Both the position numbers and the translations under genes were made by a program. Below the pieces are notes generated by a model that ran no database searches, had not been told where the DNA came from, and was given only the letters and a program-made list of their open reading frames with translations. This document shows, piece by piece, positions 37,017 through 46,701 of a DNA stretch of 64,000 nt; positions within the stretch are counted from its first letter, which is position 1, and every line of letters begins with the position of its first letter. The DNA is from Saprospiraceae bacterium. Lineage in GTDB: Bacteria > Bacteroidota > Bacteroidia > Chitinophagales > Saprospiraceae. The stretch lies in contig JANQQI010000026.1 in NCBI GenBank assembly GCA_028285085.1, forward strand, positions 58,028 to 122,027, written 5' to 3'.

Positions 37017-37892
37017 TTAATAATAGTTCCACTGGTAATCTACCACTCGATAGATTTCATCATCAAGATAAGTCCGGAGTCGAATGAGTCGTCCTTCGAC
37101 GTAAATTTTTACATGACGAAAGGCACCGTCATACTGGATTTCTTGCCACAACACCCCATTTTGATATAAGTATTCAGTGCTGATCAAAGCATCGTCAAGT
37201 CGATGGTATCGATGCTTTCGGTGTAGCTGTCCATTGGTGAGGTAAGTATAATCGGTAATAATTCTGGCTTGCCCATCAAAGTCATTTTCTACTTTTTTGA
37301 TCAAACGCCCGTGGCCAGGATGATATTTATACACATTAGTCCGTTGACTCATTTTACCAGAAGGCAAATCATAGGCATAAATCACCTCTTTTTGTAAGCT
37401 ATCCCGTGGGTTGTATTGGTACAGAACACGCTCGGCGGGCAGGTATTTTGGCCCCAATTCCAGACCTCTTTGGTAGGTTTTCTTTTCTAAAAGACGTCTT
37501 TTTTTATCATAAAAATAAAGTACTCGTGTTTCCTTCTCCCGAAACAAAATATACTCAATCGTTTTATCTTTTTGGTATTGGTAACGGGTCAAACGAGTGT
37601 CTTTGCCTTTCCCCTCTTGCTTTTCGAGCAAACGACCGGAAGCGTCATATTGAAAGGTCGTATTAAATAAAGAAGTGTCGACCGGCAAGGCGTAGGCAAC
37701 GAGTTGGCCTTGCGGATTGAATTGACTAATTGCGCCTTTTTGCCCTTTTTGCTTGAGGTTAGGACGGACCCACTCGGTAATTGATTTGACTTTCCCTTGC
37801 TTGGTCAACGGGGCATGAGCAAATGGTTGGGCTATGGCACTGTTACAAATCCAGCCGAGGAATAATAAGAAAGCGAAGCGTAAAATCATCAT
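37017..37892 (-). CDS. Secreted YD-repeat-like protein
   Basis: A 291-residue protein with a signal peptide (FLLFLGWICNSAIAQ). The mature part is a run of tyrosine-rich strand repeats such as FQYDASGRLLEKQEG, TRYQYQKDKTIEY, YFYDKKRRLLEKKTY and YTYLTNGQLHRKHRY. These resemble YD/RHS wall-associated repeats but without an RHS core or toxin tail. The function is unknown. It lies 11 bases downstream of the TIR gene on the same strand. Confidence 0.8.
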   Translation of the reverse strand: MMILRFAFLLFLGWICNSAIAQPFAHAPLTKQGKVKSITEWVRPNLKQKGQKGAISQFNPQGQLVAYALPVDTSLFNTTFQYDASGRLLEKQEGKGKDTRLTRYQYQKDKTIEYILFREKETRVLYFYDKKRRLLEKKTYQRGLELGPKYLPAERVLYQYNPRDSLQKEVIYAYDLPSGKMSQRTNVYKYHPGHGRLIKKVENDFDGQARIITDYTYLTNGQLHRKHRYHRLDDALISTEYLYQNGVLWQEIQYDGAFRHVKIYVEGRLIRLRTYLDDEIYRVVDYQWNYY

Positions 37893-37903
37893 CTTAGCAA
37901 GGT

Positions 37904-39409
37904 TTATCGCATACCACGCATGCCGCTCCCGGTACTTCCCCCCTGGTGGCCGGCATGCTCTCGATGAAACACATAATTGTAGCCATCAGTGCCCACGCCA
38001 TGAAAGATACCATTTTGCTCATACTGAATTTGCACCCCAAATCCAACCGGGAAGCCACTCATGTAGCCTTGTAGATACAAATAAGGAGGTTGAAAATTCC
38101 AAGTACCGCTGAACGGCAAAAAGCCCTGATAACCATCCATACTTCCATTCTGATAGCAATTCAGTTTCATCGTATTGGGAATGAGGCTATGAATTTCCAC
38201 CCGCCAATTGCCGATAGGATTGAAAGGTTGCGGCGGTGGAGGCGTATTAGGCATCGCATAGCCATATTGAGGCGTAGACTGTCGGGGCAAAGGTGGCGGA
38301 CTATTCTTTTTATTACGATCTTCCGCCAATCGGATCATCTCATCACAATCGCTCACCCATTCAGCATTACCCAATTTTTGAAAAGCCTCTCTCGCTTTTT
38401 TCAACAGTATCAAATCCAGCTTTTCGGTATCTGAAGTTGCTAGCAAATAGCGCGTCTGGGCAAGGTAGAAGGTCTCCTCTTCGTTGAGCATTTGCCCTCC
38501 GAGTATTTTCTCGATCTGCTGCAGAATTTCGGCCTCATCACTAGTATCATCCGGGGTGAGGACAATCAGAATTTGCGCCATTTCCAAGAGAACAGCAATA
38601 TTTTTAGGTTCTAGGCGCCGGGCTTGTTGCAGTAATTGGTAGGCCCGGCTCAATTTGTCGAGCTGGGTCTGTGTATCCGAAGCGATAATGCCTTCCTGAT
38701 GGAGCAAGACCGCCTTTTTCAAAAGCAATTCCGCTTTCGAGAATTCTACATCGGCAATCCTAAAAGTATCTGATGAGGTCGTTTTCTTAAGGTAATCATC
38801 CAGCAACTCGTGCTTCTCTTCCTGATCTTCAATCAAAGTATTCTGCAGGCCACCTTTTTCGTTGGACCCAGCAGCCCCTTGCACGTTTTTAATACTAATG
38901 GCAGATTTGTAATCCTGAAGTTGTTCGGTTTTATTGGCTTGCAGCAGTTGTACCACCCGCATGATTTCATTGACCACGATCGTCAAGGCCTCGTCGGCGT
39001 CTTGCCAGTATCGATCTTTAACCGGATATTTCTCGGAAGGGAGCACCTTAAACTTAGCAAAAGCACTCAATTCCCAATACACTTTGCGGAGCATCACTGG
39101 AATTACGTGAGCCGGCTTATTTTCGTCTGCGTAGCGCCGCAAGGCAATTTCACGGATTTTCTCAAAGTTGGGACTGTTGAAAAAGTCTACACTAACCAGC
39201 AACAGAATGATTTGCGCCTCTTCTAACTGATGGGTAATTTCTTTTTCCACTTCATCGCCCCCTACAAGTTTCATTTGATCCCAAGTCTCAATCATGCCTT
39301 GCCGCCGCAGGAAAAAGAGGTGTTTTTCAAGTTGCACTTTTAAATCCTCATCCGTCTTAGAATCGGCATAAGCCATAAAAAGCTTTATCGGTATGCGCTT
39401 CGCAGTCAT
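37904..39409 (-). CDS. TIR-domain protein with helical repeat and C-terminal beta domain
   Basis: A 501-residue soluble protein. Residues 5-155 form a TIR domain of the bacterial TIR_2 type: KLFMAYADSKTDEDLKVQLE, ETWDQMKLVGGDEVEKEI, EEAQIILLLVSVDFFNS and HVIPVMLRKVYWE. The place of the usual catalytic Glu is unclear; Glu83 and Glu87 lie in the relevant helix. Residues about 210-370 are TPR-like helices. After a proline-rich linker (about 372-395) comes a compact strand domain starting IGNWRVEIHS. TIR proteins can degrade NAD+ in anti-phage defence or signal; neither is shown here. The gene lies three bases after acetoacetyl-CoA synthetase. Confidence 0.85.
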   Translation of the reverse strand: MTAKRIPIKLFMAYADSKTDEDLKVQLEKHLFFLRRQGMIETWDQMKLVGGDEVEKEITHQLEEAQIILLLVSVDFFNSPNFEKIREIALRRYADENKPAHVIPVMLRKVYWELSAFAKFKVLPSEKYPVKDRYWQDADEALTIVVNEIMRVVQLLQANKTEQLQDYKSAISIKNVQGAAGSNEKGGLQNTLIEDQEEKHELLDDYLKKTTSSDTFRIADVEFSKAELLLKKAVLLHQEGIIASDTQTQLDKLSRAYQLLQQARRLEPKNIAVLLEMAQILIVLTPDDTSDEAEILQQIEKILGGQMLNEEETFYLAQTRYLLATSDTEKLDLILLKKAREAFQKLGNAEWVSDCDEMIRLAEDRNKKNSPPPLPRQSTPQYGYAMPNTPPPPQPFNPIGNWRVEIHSLIPNTMKLNCYQNGSMDGYQGFLPFSGTWNFQPPYLYLQGYMSGFPVGFGVQIQYEQNGIFHGVGTDGYNYVFHREHAGHQGGSTGSGMRGMR

Positions 39410-39412
39410 ATA

Positions 39413-41413
39413 CTATTTCTTTTCACCGGTCTGTAATTGTTGGGCAAATTGCACAAAAAAGGTCAAAGATTCGGGATTTTTCATCGAATCCCGGTTAGCC
39501 GCCTTGCTCACCGGAATACCGAGGAGTATTTTTTTGACCGGTGCTTCCAATTTTTTACCACTAATCGTGTAAGGAATTTCTGCCACCTCAACGATCTCAT
39601 CGGGCACATGGCGAGGGGTATATTCCGAACGGAGGGTGGTATTGATTTTTTGTTTTAAATGATCGTCTAATTGAATGCCTGAGTTCAGTTTGGCAAATAA
39701 GGGCATGTAGTGGTTACCACCTTCTAATTCCAGGTTGACAATCAGACAATCTTCTAGTTCTGGAATCAGATTCAAGGCGCGATAAATTTCGCTGGTACCA
39801 ATTCGTACTCCGTGTCGGTTCAAGGTCGCATCGGATCGCCCCATGATAACTAAGCTCCCCTGCGGTGTAATCTGAACCCAATCCCCATGCCGCCAGATGG
39901 CACCGGGATACATCTCGAAATAAGACGCCAAGTAACGGGCTTTACCCGGATCATTCCAAAAATAAATCGGCATTGAGGGCATCGCTTGGGTAATCACCAT
40001 CTCCCCCACCTCTCCGACTACAGCCTCTCCTTTTTCATCAAATGCGTACAGACTGCAACCTAACGTTCGGCACTGGATTTCACCTTCATAAAGCGGCTTC
40101 TCCGGGCAGCCTCCCACAAACGCGGTACAAACATCCGTGCCGCCACTCATGGAGCATAACCATACCTCGGATTTAACCTTAGCGTATACCCAGTCAAATG
40201 CCTCGGGTGGTAAAGGTGAGCCCGTCGAACCAATTGACCGCAAAGTTGATAAATTGTACTCTTGGCCTGGTTCGAGCTGTTTTTTCATACAAGCCACCAA
40301 AAATGGTGCACTCGTCCCAAAATGATGGATTCCAGCCTCTTCAATTAATCGCCAGAGCATCCCCAGGTCAGGGTAGCCCGGACTCCCATCGTACAAAACG
40401 ATAGTAGCCCCTTTCAGGAGAGCTGCTTGCACAAAATTCCACATCATCCAGCCCGTCGTCGAAAACCAAAAGAAGCGCTCTCCGGGATGCACATCATTAT
40501 GAAAACTTAAATACTTTAAATGTTCTAAAAGAACACCGCCGTGGCTATGGGTAATCGCCTTGGGAATGCCCGTAGTCCCCGAAGAGTAAAGCACCCAAAT
40601 CGGGTGATCAAAAGGTACTGCAACAAAGCGCGGCTGACCATCATGAGGCGTTCGCAATGCCTCTGACCAAAGGACAGCCGACGGAATTTCGGATTCTGAG
40701 CCTTCTTCCTCTAAATAGGGTAAGTAGACCACCGTTTCTAGGCTGGGGATTTTTTCAATGATTTCTTGTACCACGTCGGCCTTGTGATAAGGCTTACCAT
40801 TATATTGGTATCCATCTACGGCGATAAGCACTTTCGGTTCGATCTGCTGAAAACGATCCACAACGCTATTTGAGCCAAAATCGGGGGAACAGCTCGACCA
40901 GATTGCCCCCAGCGAAATCGTCGCGAGAAAGGCTACGGTCGCTTCCGGGATGTTGGGAATAAAGGCAACCACCCGGTCCCCTTTTCCAATGCCTTTGCTT
41001 TGCAAAAAAGCCTGAAAGGCCGCTACCTGCGTGGTAAGTTGAGCCCAACTGATTTCCGTGGGGCCTTGCCGCTCGGATTGAAATAAAATGGCTGGTTGAC
41101 CGCTTTGTGCCTGACGAAATACGTGCTCGGCATAATTCAGCGTACTGCCTTCAAACCAGCGCGTATTTGGCATAGCATCGGTTGACATCACCGCGCGATA
41201 AGGTGAATGGCTAATTATCCCAAAGTACTGCCAAAGGCTTTCCCAAAAAGCGGATGGTTCATCCACCGACCATTGCCACAAATCATCATAATTTTCGAAT
41301 TGTAACTGAGTTTGATCCGCCAACCATTGCCGATAATGGGCGAGGTTTGATTGCTTTAGGAATGCATCGGTCGGCTGCCACAGTAATTTAGAAGAGCCAC
41401 TACTTTGCTTCAT
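39413..41413 (-). CDS. aacS: Acetoacetyl-CoA synthetase
   Basis: A 666-residue AMP-forming enzyme that activates acetoacetate to acetoacetyl-CoA. The ANL motifs are present: VLYSSGTTGIPKAITHSHG, SIGSTGSPLPPEAF, CSMSGGTDVCTAFVGG, WRHGDWVQI, MGRSDATLNRHGVRIG and the catalytic lysine in YTISGKKLEAPVKK. The N-terminal RWFEGSTLNYAEH is typical of AacS. It is the first gene of a tight three-gene cluster with the TIR and YD-repeat genes. Confidence 0.94.
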   Translation of the reverse strand: MKQSSGSSKLLWQPTDAFLKQSNLAHYRQWLADQTQLQFENYDDLWQWSVDEPSAFWESLWQYFGIISHSPYRAVMSTDAMPNTRWFEGSTLNYAEHVFRQAQSGQPAILFQSERQGPTEISWAQLTTQVAAFQAFLQSKGIGKGDRVVAFIPNIPEATVAFLATISLGAIWSSCSPDFGSNSVVDRFQQIEPKVLIAVDGYQYNGKPYHKADVVQEIIEKIPSLETVVYLPYLEEEGSESEIPSAVLWSEALRTPHDGQPRFVAVPFDHPIWVLYSSGTTGIPKAITHSHGGVLLEHLKYLSFHNDVHPGERFFWFSTTGWMMWNFVQAALLKGATIVLYDGSPGYPDLGMLWRLIEEAGIHHFGTSAPFLVACMKKQLEPGQEYNLSTLRSIGSTGSPLPPEAFDWVYAKVKSEVWLCSMSGGTDVCTAFVGGCPEKPLYEGEIQCRTLGCSLYAFDEKGEAVVGEVGEMVITQAMPSMPIYFWNDPGKARYLASYFEMYPGAIWRHGDWVQITPQGSLVIMGRSDATLNRHGVRIGTSEIYRALNLIPELEDCLIVNLELEGGNHYMPLFAKLNSGIQLDDHLKQKINTTLRSEYTPRHVPDEIVEVAEIPYTISGKKLEAPVKKILLGIPVSKAANRDSMKNPESLTFFVQFAQQLQTGEKK

Positions 41414-41717
41414 TCGTGCTTTTTGGTTAAGTCTGCCGCTAAAATAGTGATTTCCCTAACAGCTTGCTTATCTCCGGGCAGGTTTGTATTAGACTTTATT
41501 TTAAAATAATGTCCCCTCTCCCGTAGGAAAGCGTATTAGCTTAGTCAAATCATCTTGCCGTTCAATTCATTATTTCTTCTCATATCAGTTTATCAATCCC
41601 GACTTGAGTTACTTTACCGGTATGTAATCAATGCGTATTTTCACGGGAAAATCCTTCTCTCGATTCCAATTCACACGGGCTTTTGCTATTTTTAGCCCCT
41701 CCACTAATCCTCAAGCC
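41414..41717. other. Divergent intergenic region, 304 bases
   Basis: The gap lies between aacS (-) and the 5'-nucleotidase gene (+). Apart from an in-frame N-terminal extension of the nucleotidase (from 41631) that I reject, I see no gene or strong structure. Confidence 0.5.
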
Positions 41718-43265
41718 ATGACCAAACAAGTCCAATTTTTATTACTAATCATTTTGCCATTACTCTGGCAATGTCAAAGTAGCAAAAAGCTCAGTTCTGC
41801 AACGGACGATGGGCAGATCGAATTGATTTTTTTGCAGATTAATGATGTATACGAAATTGCGCCCCTAGGTGGTGGCAAGGTTGGCGGTATGGCAAGAGTG
41901 GCGAGTTTGCGTCAGCAATTGTTGGCGGAAAACCCCAATACACTCAGCATTCTGGCCGGTGATTTTTTGAATCCTTCGGTGATTGGTACTTTGCGTTACC
42001 AGGGCGATCCCATCAAAGGGAAGCAAATGATTGAGGTGATGAACGCCTGTGGAATTGATCTGGTCACCTTTGGTAATCACGAATTTGATCTCAAGGAAAA
42101 AGAGCTACAAAAGCGGCTCAATGAATCAACATTTGCCTGGGTCAGTTCTAATGTTCTACATAAAACACCCCAAAGCATCACGCCTTTTGAAATCAAAAAT
42201 GGTGGTCAGGTCACAGCCATTCCCGATACCTGGGTGTGGGAGATTCAGGATAGCGACGGCACCCAGCTTAAAGTTGGGCTTTTTGGCGTCACGTTGGATT
42301 CAAATCCTCAAGATTATGTGATGTACAAAGATCACGAAGAGGAAGCCCTGAAAGCTATTAAGCGACTGAGAAGTGAAGTAGATGTGATCATCGGCATTAC
42401 CCATCTGGAAGAAGAGCAGGATCTCGCTCTGGCGAAGAAAGTACAAGAAGTACCACTCCTAATGGGGGGCCACGATCATCATCACATGGTGCACCAAGTC
42501 GGCAACGTGAGACTGACCAAAGCGGATGCTAATGCCAAAACAGCTTACGTTCATCGACTGAAGTACAATAAAAACACAAAAACCTATACTCTCGATTCAC
42601 AGCTCGTCCCCATTGATCCTAGTTTACCCATGGAAAGTAAAACGGATGCAGTCGTGCAAAAATGGAATCAGATTGCCATAGAAACTTTTCAAAGTGCAGG
42701 ATTTGATCCTAACGAAGAAATCGTTACGGTAGACCAGCCCTTGGATGGCCGAGAAAGCAAAATACGCCACGGCCAAACTAATCTCGGAGCAGTTATTACC
42801 AAAGCCATGAGCTGGTCGGTACAAAATCAGAACGACTGTAGCATTTTGAATAGCGGTTCAATCCGACTGGATGATCAGCTATCCGGGACAATTACCCAAT
42901 ATGATATGATTCGTACGATGCCTTACGGAGGAAGCGTGTTGCAGGTAAAAATGCGTGGACAGCTAGTCCGAGCCGTTTTGGATGAAGGGGAGCGAAAAAA
43001 AGGTCGAGGTGCCTATTTGCAACGCGATAAAGTGGACTGGGATGCTAACACTAAAAACTGGATGATCAACGGCCAGCCACTCGATGACCAAGCAGAATAC
43101 CAGGTCATGCTCAATGATTTTCTCCTGCGAGGGCTTGATATTGAAGTACTCAAAAGTGATAGCGAAGGAGTATTATCCATTCAAGAACCGAGCAAAGAAG
43201 ATGAAAGCGATTTGCGACGAGATATTCGCCTGCTCGTAAACGCCTATTTGAAGAGTCAACATTAG
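41718..43265 (+). CDS. 5'-nucleotidase/UshA-family metallophosphatase lipoprotein
   Basis: A 515-residue lipoprotein (LLLIILPLLWQC lipobox, from the ATG at 41718; the longer frame from 41631 would put 29 extra residues before the signal). Metal-site motifs of calcineurin-like phosphatases are present: LQINDVYEI, LAGDFLNPS, FGNHEFD, ITHLEEEQD and MGGHDHHHM. The first motif has Tyr where UshA has His, as in many Bacteroidota relatives. The C-terminal 5'-nucleotidase domain (about 320-500) contains ILNSGSIRLDD and YDMIRTMPYGG. It should hydrolyse nucleotides in the envelope. Confidence 0.9.
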   Translation: MTKQVQFLLLIILPLLWQCQSSKKLSSATDDGQIELIFLQINDVYEIAPLGGGKVGGMARVASLRQQLLAENPNTLSILAGDFLNPSVIGTLRYQGDPIKGKQMIEVMNACGIDLVTFGNHEFDLKEKELQKRLNESTFAWVSSNVLHKTPQSITPFEIKNGGQVTAIPDTWVWEIQDSDGTQLKVGLFGVTLDSNPQDYVMYKDHEEEALKAIKRLRSEVDVIIGITHLEEEQDLALAKKVQEVPLLMGGHDHHHMVHQVGNVRLTKADANAKTAYVHRLKYNKNTKTYTLDSQLVPIDPSLPMESKTDAVVQKWNQIAIETFQSAGFDPNEEIVTVDQPLDGRESKIRHGQTNLGAVITKAMSWSVQNQNDCSILNSGSIRLDDQLSGTITQYDMIRTMPYGGSVLQVKMRGQLVRAVLDEGERKKGRGAYLQRDKVDWDANTKNWMINGQPLDDQAEYQVMLNDFLLRGLDIEVLKSDSEGVLSIQEPSKEDESDLRRDIRLLVNAYLKSQH

Positions 43266-43268
43266 GGT

Positions 43269-44099
43269 ATGATCAATTTCAACGGGCAACTTTACATGGA
43301 TGAGCATCCGCTGCTTCAAGCCAACAATCGCGCGTTTAACTACGGCGATGGTCTCTTCGAGAGCCTGCGTGTCTTCGCCGGGAAGATGCCTTTCTTGGAA
43401 CGACACCTTGAACGTTTATTTGGCGGAATGGCCACCTTGTCCTTAGAACGGCCCGAGCATTATAATTCAGCATTTTTCCGTAGCGAAATTGAAAAGCTTG
43501 GTACGATCGAAGGTGATTTTCGCGTTCGGCTTAATGTTTTCCGCGCTTTTGGGGGAAAGTATCTGCCCCACAATCACCAGCCCCAATTTCTTATATCCGC
43601 TGAGCCTCACCCAGAACCAATATTCAAGCTTCAGCCAAATGGTCTACAGCTTGGATTTTGCCCTACGGTCACCCTACCTTCCTACACTCCCACCCTCGGG
43701 GCAAAAACGATGAATAGCCTCCCTTACATTTTGGCCAGTATTTACTTCCAAAATCAAGGCTGGGACAATTGTATTTTATGTAATGAGCAAGGTCACCTGG
43801 CAGAAACCGCAAATGCCAACCTCTTTTTCATTCGCCAAAACATTTTACACACCCCTGCGGCCTCTACCGGTTTACTTCCCGGAACCATGCGGCAGCTGAT
43901 CATCGAACTCGCACAAGCCCAATCCATCAAGGTAAAAGAAGGTACATGGCCTTTGGAAGAGCTCGCTGAAGCCGACGGTGTTTTTCTTACTAATGCCATT
44001 CAAGGCATACGTTGGGTAGAAAGCCTAGAGCATTGGCGTTATCAAAAGCATCCTTTCACCCCTTTACTCCTAGACAAGCTCAACGAATTGTTGCATTGA
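43269..44099 (+). CDS. Class IV aminotransferase (branched-chain or aminodeoxychorismate lyase type)
   Basis: A 276-residue PLP enzyme of fold type IV. Marks are the N-terminal NNRAFNYGDGLFESLRVFAG, the PLP lysine in GAKTMNSLPYILA, the Glu segment in GHLAETANANLFFI and LLPGTMRQLII. The length is close to 4-amino-4-deoxychorismate lyase (PabC) and D-amino acid transaminase; sequence alone does not separate them. It starts three bases after the nucleotidase stop. Confidence 0.88.
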   Translation: MINFNGQLYMDEHPLLQANNRAFNYGDGLFESLRVFAGKMPFLERHLERLFGGMATLSLERPEHYNSAFFRSEIEKLGTIEGDFRVRLNVFRAFGGKYLPHNHQPQFLISAEPHPEPIFKLQPNGLQLGFCPTVTLPSYTPTLGAKTMNSLPYILASIYFQNQGWDNCILCNEQGHLAETANANLFFIRQNILHTPAASTGLLPGTMRQLIIELAQAQSIKVKEGTWPLEELAEADGVFLTNAIQGIRWVESLEHWRYQKHPFTPLLLDKLNELLH

Positions 44100-44280
44100 C
44101 CAATGGCACTTACTTTTCGTATCTCATGTACGACAAAAATGATCAGCTTATCCGTTTTTGATTAACCAATTAAAAATACTTCATCCACACCTTCATTCTT
44201 TTTTAAAAAAACATGGAATTTACCTCTCGAAGCTATAGCTTTAGACCTCTCTTATAAAATACCTGACCTGAACGCCAAAT

Positions 44281-45753
44281 ATGAAAAAAATACTAGTCGC
44301 TAATCGAGGAGAAATTGCCCTACGCGTGATGCGTACTGCCCGTCAAATGGGCATCCAAACCGTAGCTGTGTACTCAGAAGCTGATCGAGAAGCACCCCAC
44401 GTTCGCTTTGCCGATGAAGCTGTCTTTTTAGGACCAGCGCCTTCTTCTGAGTCTTACCTTAAAGGAAATGAGATCATTGCAGCCGCCAAACGACTCGACG
44501 TTGATGGCATTCATCCGGGTTATGGATTTTTAAGTGAAAACGCGGATTTTGCCCGTGCCGTTACGGCGAGCGGTATTACTTTTATTGGGCCGGGCCCCGA
44601 AAGTATTGAAATCATGGGGAGTAAGCTCGCCGCCAAAGATGCCGTGAAGCAATACGATATTCCTATGGTGCCGGGGATCGATGAAGCCGTCACCGACCCG
44701 GAAGTGGCCAAGTCCATTGCGAATCAGATTGGCTACCCTATCCTGATCAAAGCATCAGCCGGGGGTGGTGGAAAAGGGATGCGTATCGTTGAGCAACCGG
44801 AGGAATTGGAGGAGCAAATGGCTCGGGCTATCAGTGAGGCTCAATCGGCCTTTGGAGACGGATCCGTTTTTGTAGAAAAGTATATCGCTTCACCGCGCCA
44901 TATTGAAATTCAGGTTTTAGCCGATAGTAATGGGCATACCCTCTATCTTTTTGAACGGGAGTGCAGTATCCAACGTCGTCACCAAAAGGTCGTTGAAGAA
45001 GCGCCTTCGGCAGTGCTTACCCCGGAGGTACGCAAAGCAATGGGCGAAGCCGCCGTCAAGGTGGCCAAGGCCTGTGATTATCTCGGCGCCGGCACCGTTG
45101 AATTTCTGATCGATAAAGACCTCAATTTTTATTTCCTCGAAATGAATACCCGCCTCCAAGTCGAGCACCCTGTAACTGAGTTAATCACTGGTGTAGATTT
45201 GGTAGAAGAGCAAATCAAAATTGCACGGGGCGAAGCGCTGGAAATCCAGCAAGAGGATTTGAAAATTAATGGCCACGCGCTCGAATTAAGAGTTTATGCC
45301 GAGGATCCCGCCAATAACTTTTTACCGAGTGTTGGAAAATTAGAGCGTTATCTCCCTCCCACGGGCGAAGGCATTCGCCTCGACGATGGTTATACCGAAG
45401 GAATGGACATTCCCATTTACTATGATCCGATGATTGCCAAGCTGATTACTTACGGAAAGAATCGCGCGGAGGCTATTCAGCGTATGCTCATCGCTATTGA
45501 AAATTATACGATTGAAGGCGTAGCCACTACCCTCCCCTTCGGCACTTTCGTGCTCGAACACGATGCCTTTCTGAGCGGCCAGTTTGATACGCAATTCGTG
45601 AAGCAACATTTTGATCCCAAACAGATGCAAAATGGAACAGAAGATGAGCAGGAAGTCGCCGCCCAATTTGGCGTATACCTATATGAACAACACCTCAATC
45701 ACTTGCAAGTCCCGGGTGAAGCTGATTCACAGTGGTTAACTAATCGTCGTTGA
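44281..45753 (+). CDS. accC: Biotin carboxylase subunit of an acyl-CoA carboxylase
   Basis: A 490-residue biotin carboxylase that carboxylates the biotin carrier in fatty acid or odd-chain metabolism. It has KKILVANRGEIALRV at the start, the ATP-grasp loop KASAGGGGKGMRI, RDCSIQRRHQK-like ERECSIQRRHQKVVEEAPS and the conserved EMNTRLQVEHPVTE. It is slightly longer than AccC (about 450), with a C-terminal tail. No biotin carrier gene is adjacent. The next gene starts four bases after the stop. Confidence 0.93.
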   Translation: MKKILVANRGEIALRVMRTARQMGIQTVAVYSEADREAPHVRFADEAVFLGPAPSSESYLKGNEIIAAAKRLDVDGIHPGYGFLSENADFARAVTASGITFIGPGPESIEIMGSKLAAKDAVKQYDIPMVPGIDEAVTDPEVAKSIANQIGYPILIKASAGGGGKGMRIVEQPEELEEQMARAISEAQSAFGDGSVFVEKYIASPRHIEIQVLADSNGHTLYLFERECSIQRRHQKVVEEAPSAVLTPEVRKAMGEAAVKVAKACDYLGAGTVEFLIDKDLNFYFLEMNTRLQVEHPVTELITGVDLVEEQIKIARGEALEIQQEDLKINGHALELRVYAEDPANNFLPSVGKLERYLPPTGEGIRLDDGYTEGMDIPIYYDPMIAKLITYGKNRAEAIQRMLIAIENYTIEGVATTLPFGTFVLEHDAFLSGQFDTQFVKQHFDPKQMQNGTEDEQEVAAQFGVYLYEQHLNHLQVPGEADSQWLTNRR

Positions 45754-45757
45754 AGGG

Positions 45758-46603
45758 ATGTTTGCTAGCTTAGCATTGATTTGGTGTTTGATCTTGAGTG
45801 GAGAGGAATTAGAAACATCAATCAGCGTATCTAAGACTCATTCCGAGGTATTCCCCCAATACGATTCTATTCCCGGTATTGAGGCCATCTTGCAAGCCCA
45901 GCAAGCTTATTTTGGTATTGATTTGTACAATACGCCGGATGAGGATAGCCTATACCTCATGGAAGAGCGACTCGATAGTTGCATTTTGACATTCTTGCGG
46001 CAAGCTGAATCTTTTGATTACGTAATGGATGAATTAATCAGTGATCGCTTAGCGATTGATGCCCATTATGATCTTAGAGTTTATAGCTGGGAAAAGCACC
46101 AACTTAGTTCTGCACACCCTTTTCGGTCTATTCTACAGTGGCGTACGCCTGAAGGAAAAGTATATGCCACACCGTTGAGTGATGGCATGCAGTGGACCGC
46201 TATTTATCCCTTACCAGATTCTTCGCTTTACGCTTTAGTTGGTAGTATGACGACTTGCCATACTTGCTCCGCCGAAGCTTTGAAAGTTATTCGCCTCGAT
46301 CAGAATCAACTGGTTCCATCAAATAGCTTTGACATGTTTAGCGATCAACCCGCCTATACTGTAACTGATGGTCAATTCAGTATCGACTATCGCTTGCAGA
46401 ATGGACTGGATTTTCATTATGATCCTAAAACCGGGCTTTTCCATTATCGCTATTTCATTGAATCGGAGGAAGAATCTGATCTAAAAGATACTTTATTAGA
46501 TGTTCGGGGACAGTTAATGTATGAAGCTCGTCGATTCAAAGAACTCAATTATTCTATTACTCCAATATCCCAAATCACAGTCGATTCTTTGCTGAATTAT
46601 TAA
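45758..46603 (+). CDS. Hypothetical protein, possibly exported
   Basis: A 281-residue protein with a short hydrophobic start (SLALIWCLILSGEE) that may be a weak signal peptide. The body is acidic, and a central region has strands (FRSILQWRTPEGKVYATPL, ALVGSMTTCHTCSAEALKVI) and one CHTC motif. I recognise no family. It follows accC by four bases, so it is probably cotranscribed with it. Confidence 0.72.
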   Translation: MFASLALIWCLILSGEELETSISVSKTHSEVFPQYDSIPGIEAILQAQQAYFGIDLYNTPDEDSLYLMEERLDSCILTFLRQAESFDYVMDELISDRLAIDAHYDLRVYSWEKHQLSSAHPFRSILQWRTPEGKVYATPLSDGMQWTAIYPLPDSSLYALVGSMTTCHTCSAEALKVIRLDQNQLVPSNSFDMFSDQPAYTVTDGQFSIDYRLQNGLDFHYDPKTGLFHYRYFIESEEESDLKDTLLDVRGQLMYEARRFKELNYSITPISQITVDSLLNY

Positions 46604-46701
46604 TTTCAGCGATTTGCGCCTTGGTTTTGTCTAAGAAAACTGTCCTTTGTCATCGAAAATCAGAGATTGAGGTTATTCAATCACGATAAACTCATTAAAC
46701 C

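Noticed and set aside
36970..37020. 16-residue open frame after the TolC-like gene
   Set aside because: It is too short to judge and ends inside the converging YD-repeat gene; no membrane helix or other mark supports it.
41631..41717. N-terminal extension of the 5'-nucleotidase
   Set aside because: The extension would place 29 residues before a clear lipoprotein signal, so the ATG at 41718 is preferred.
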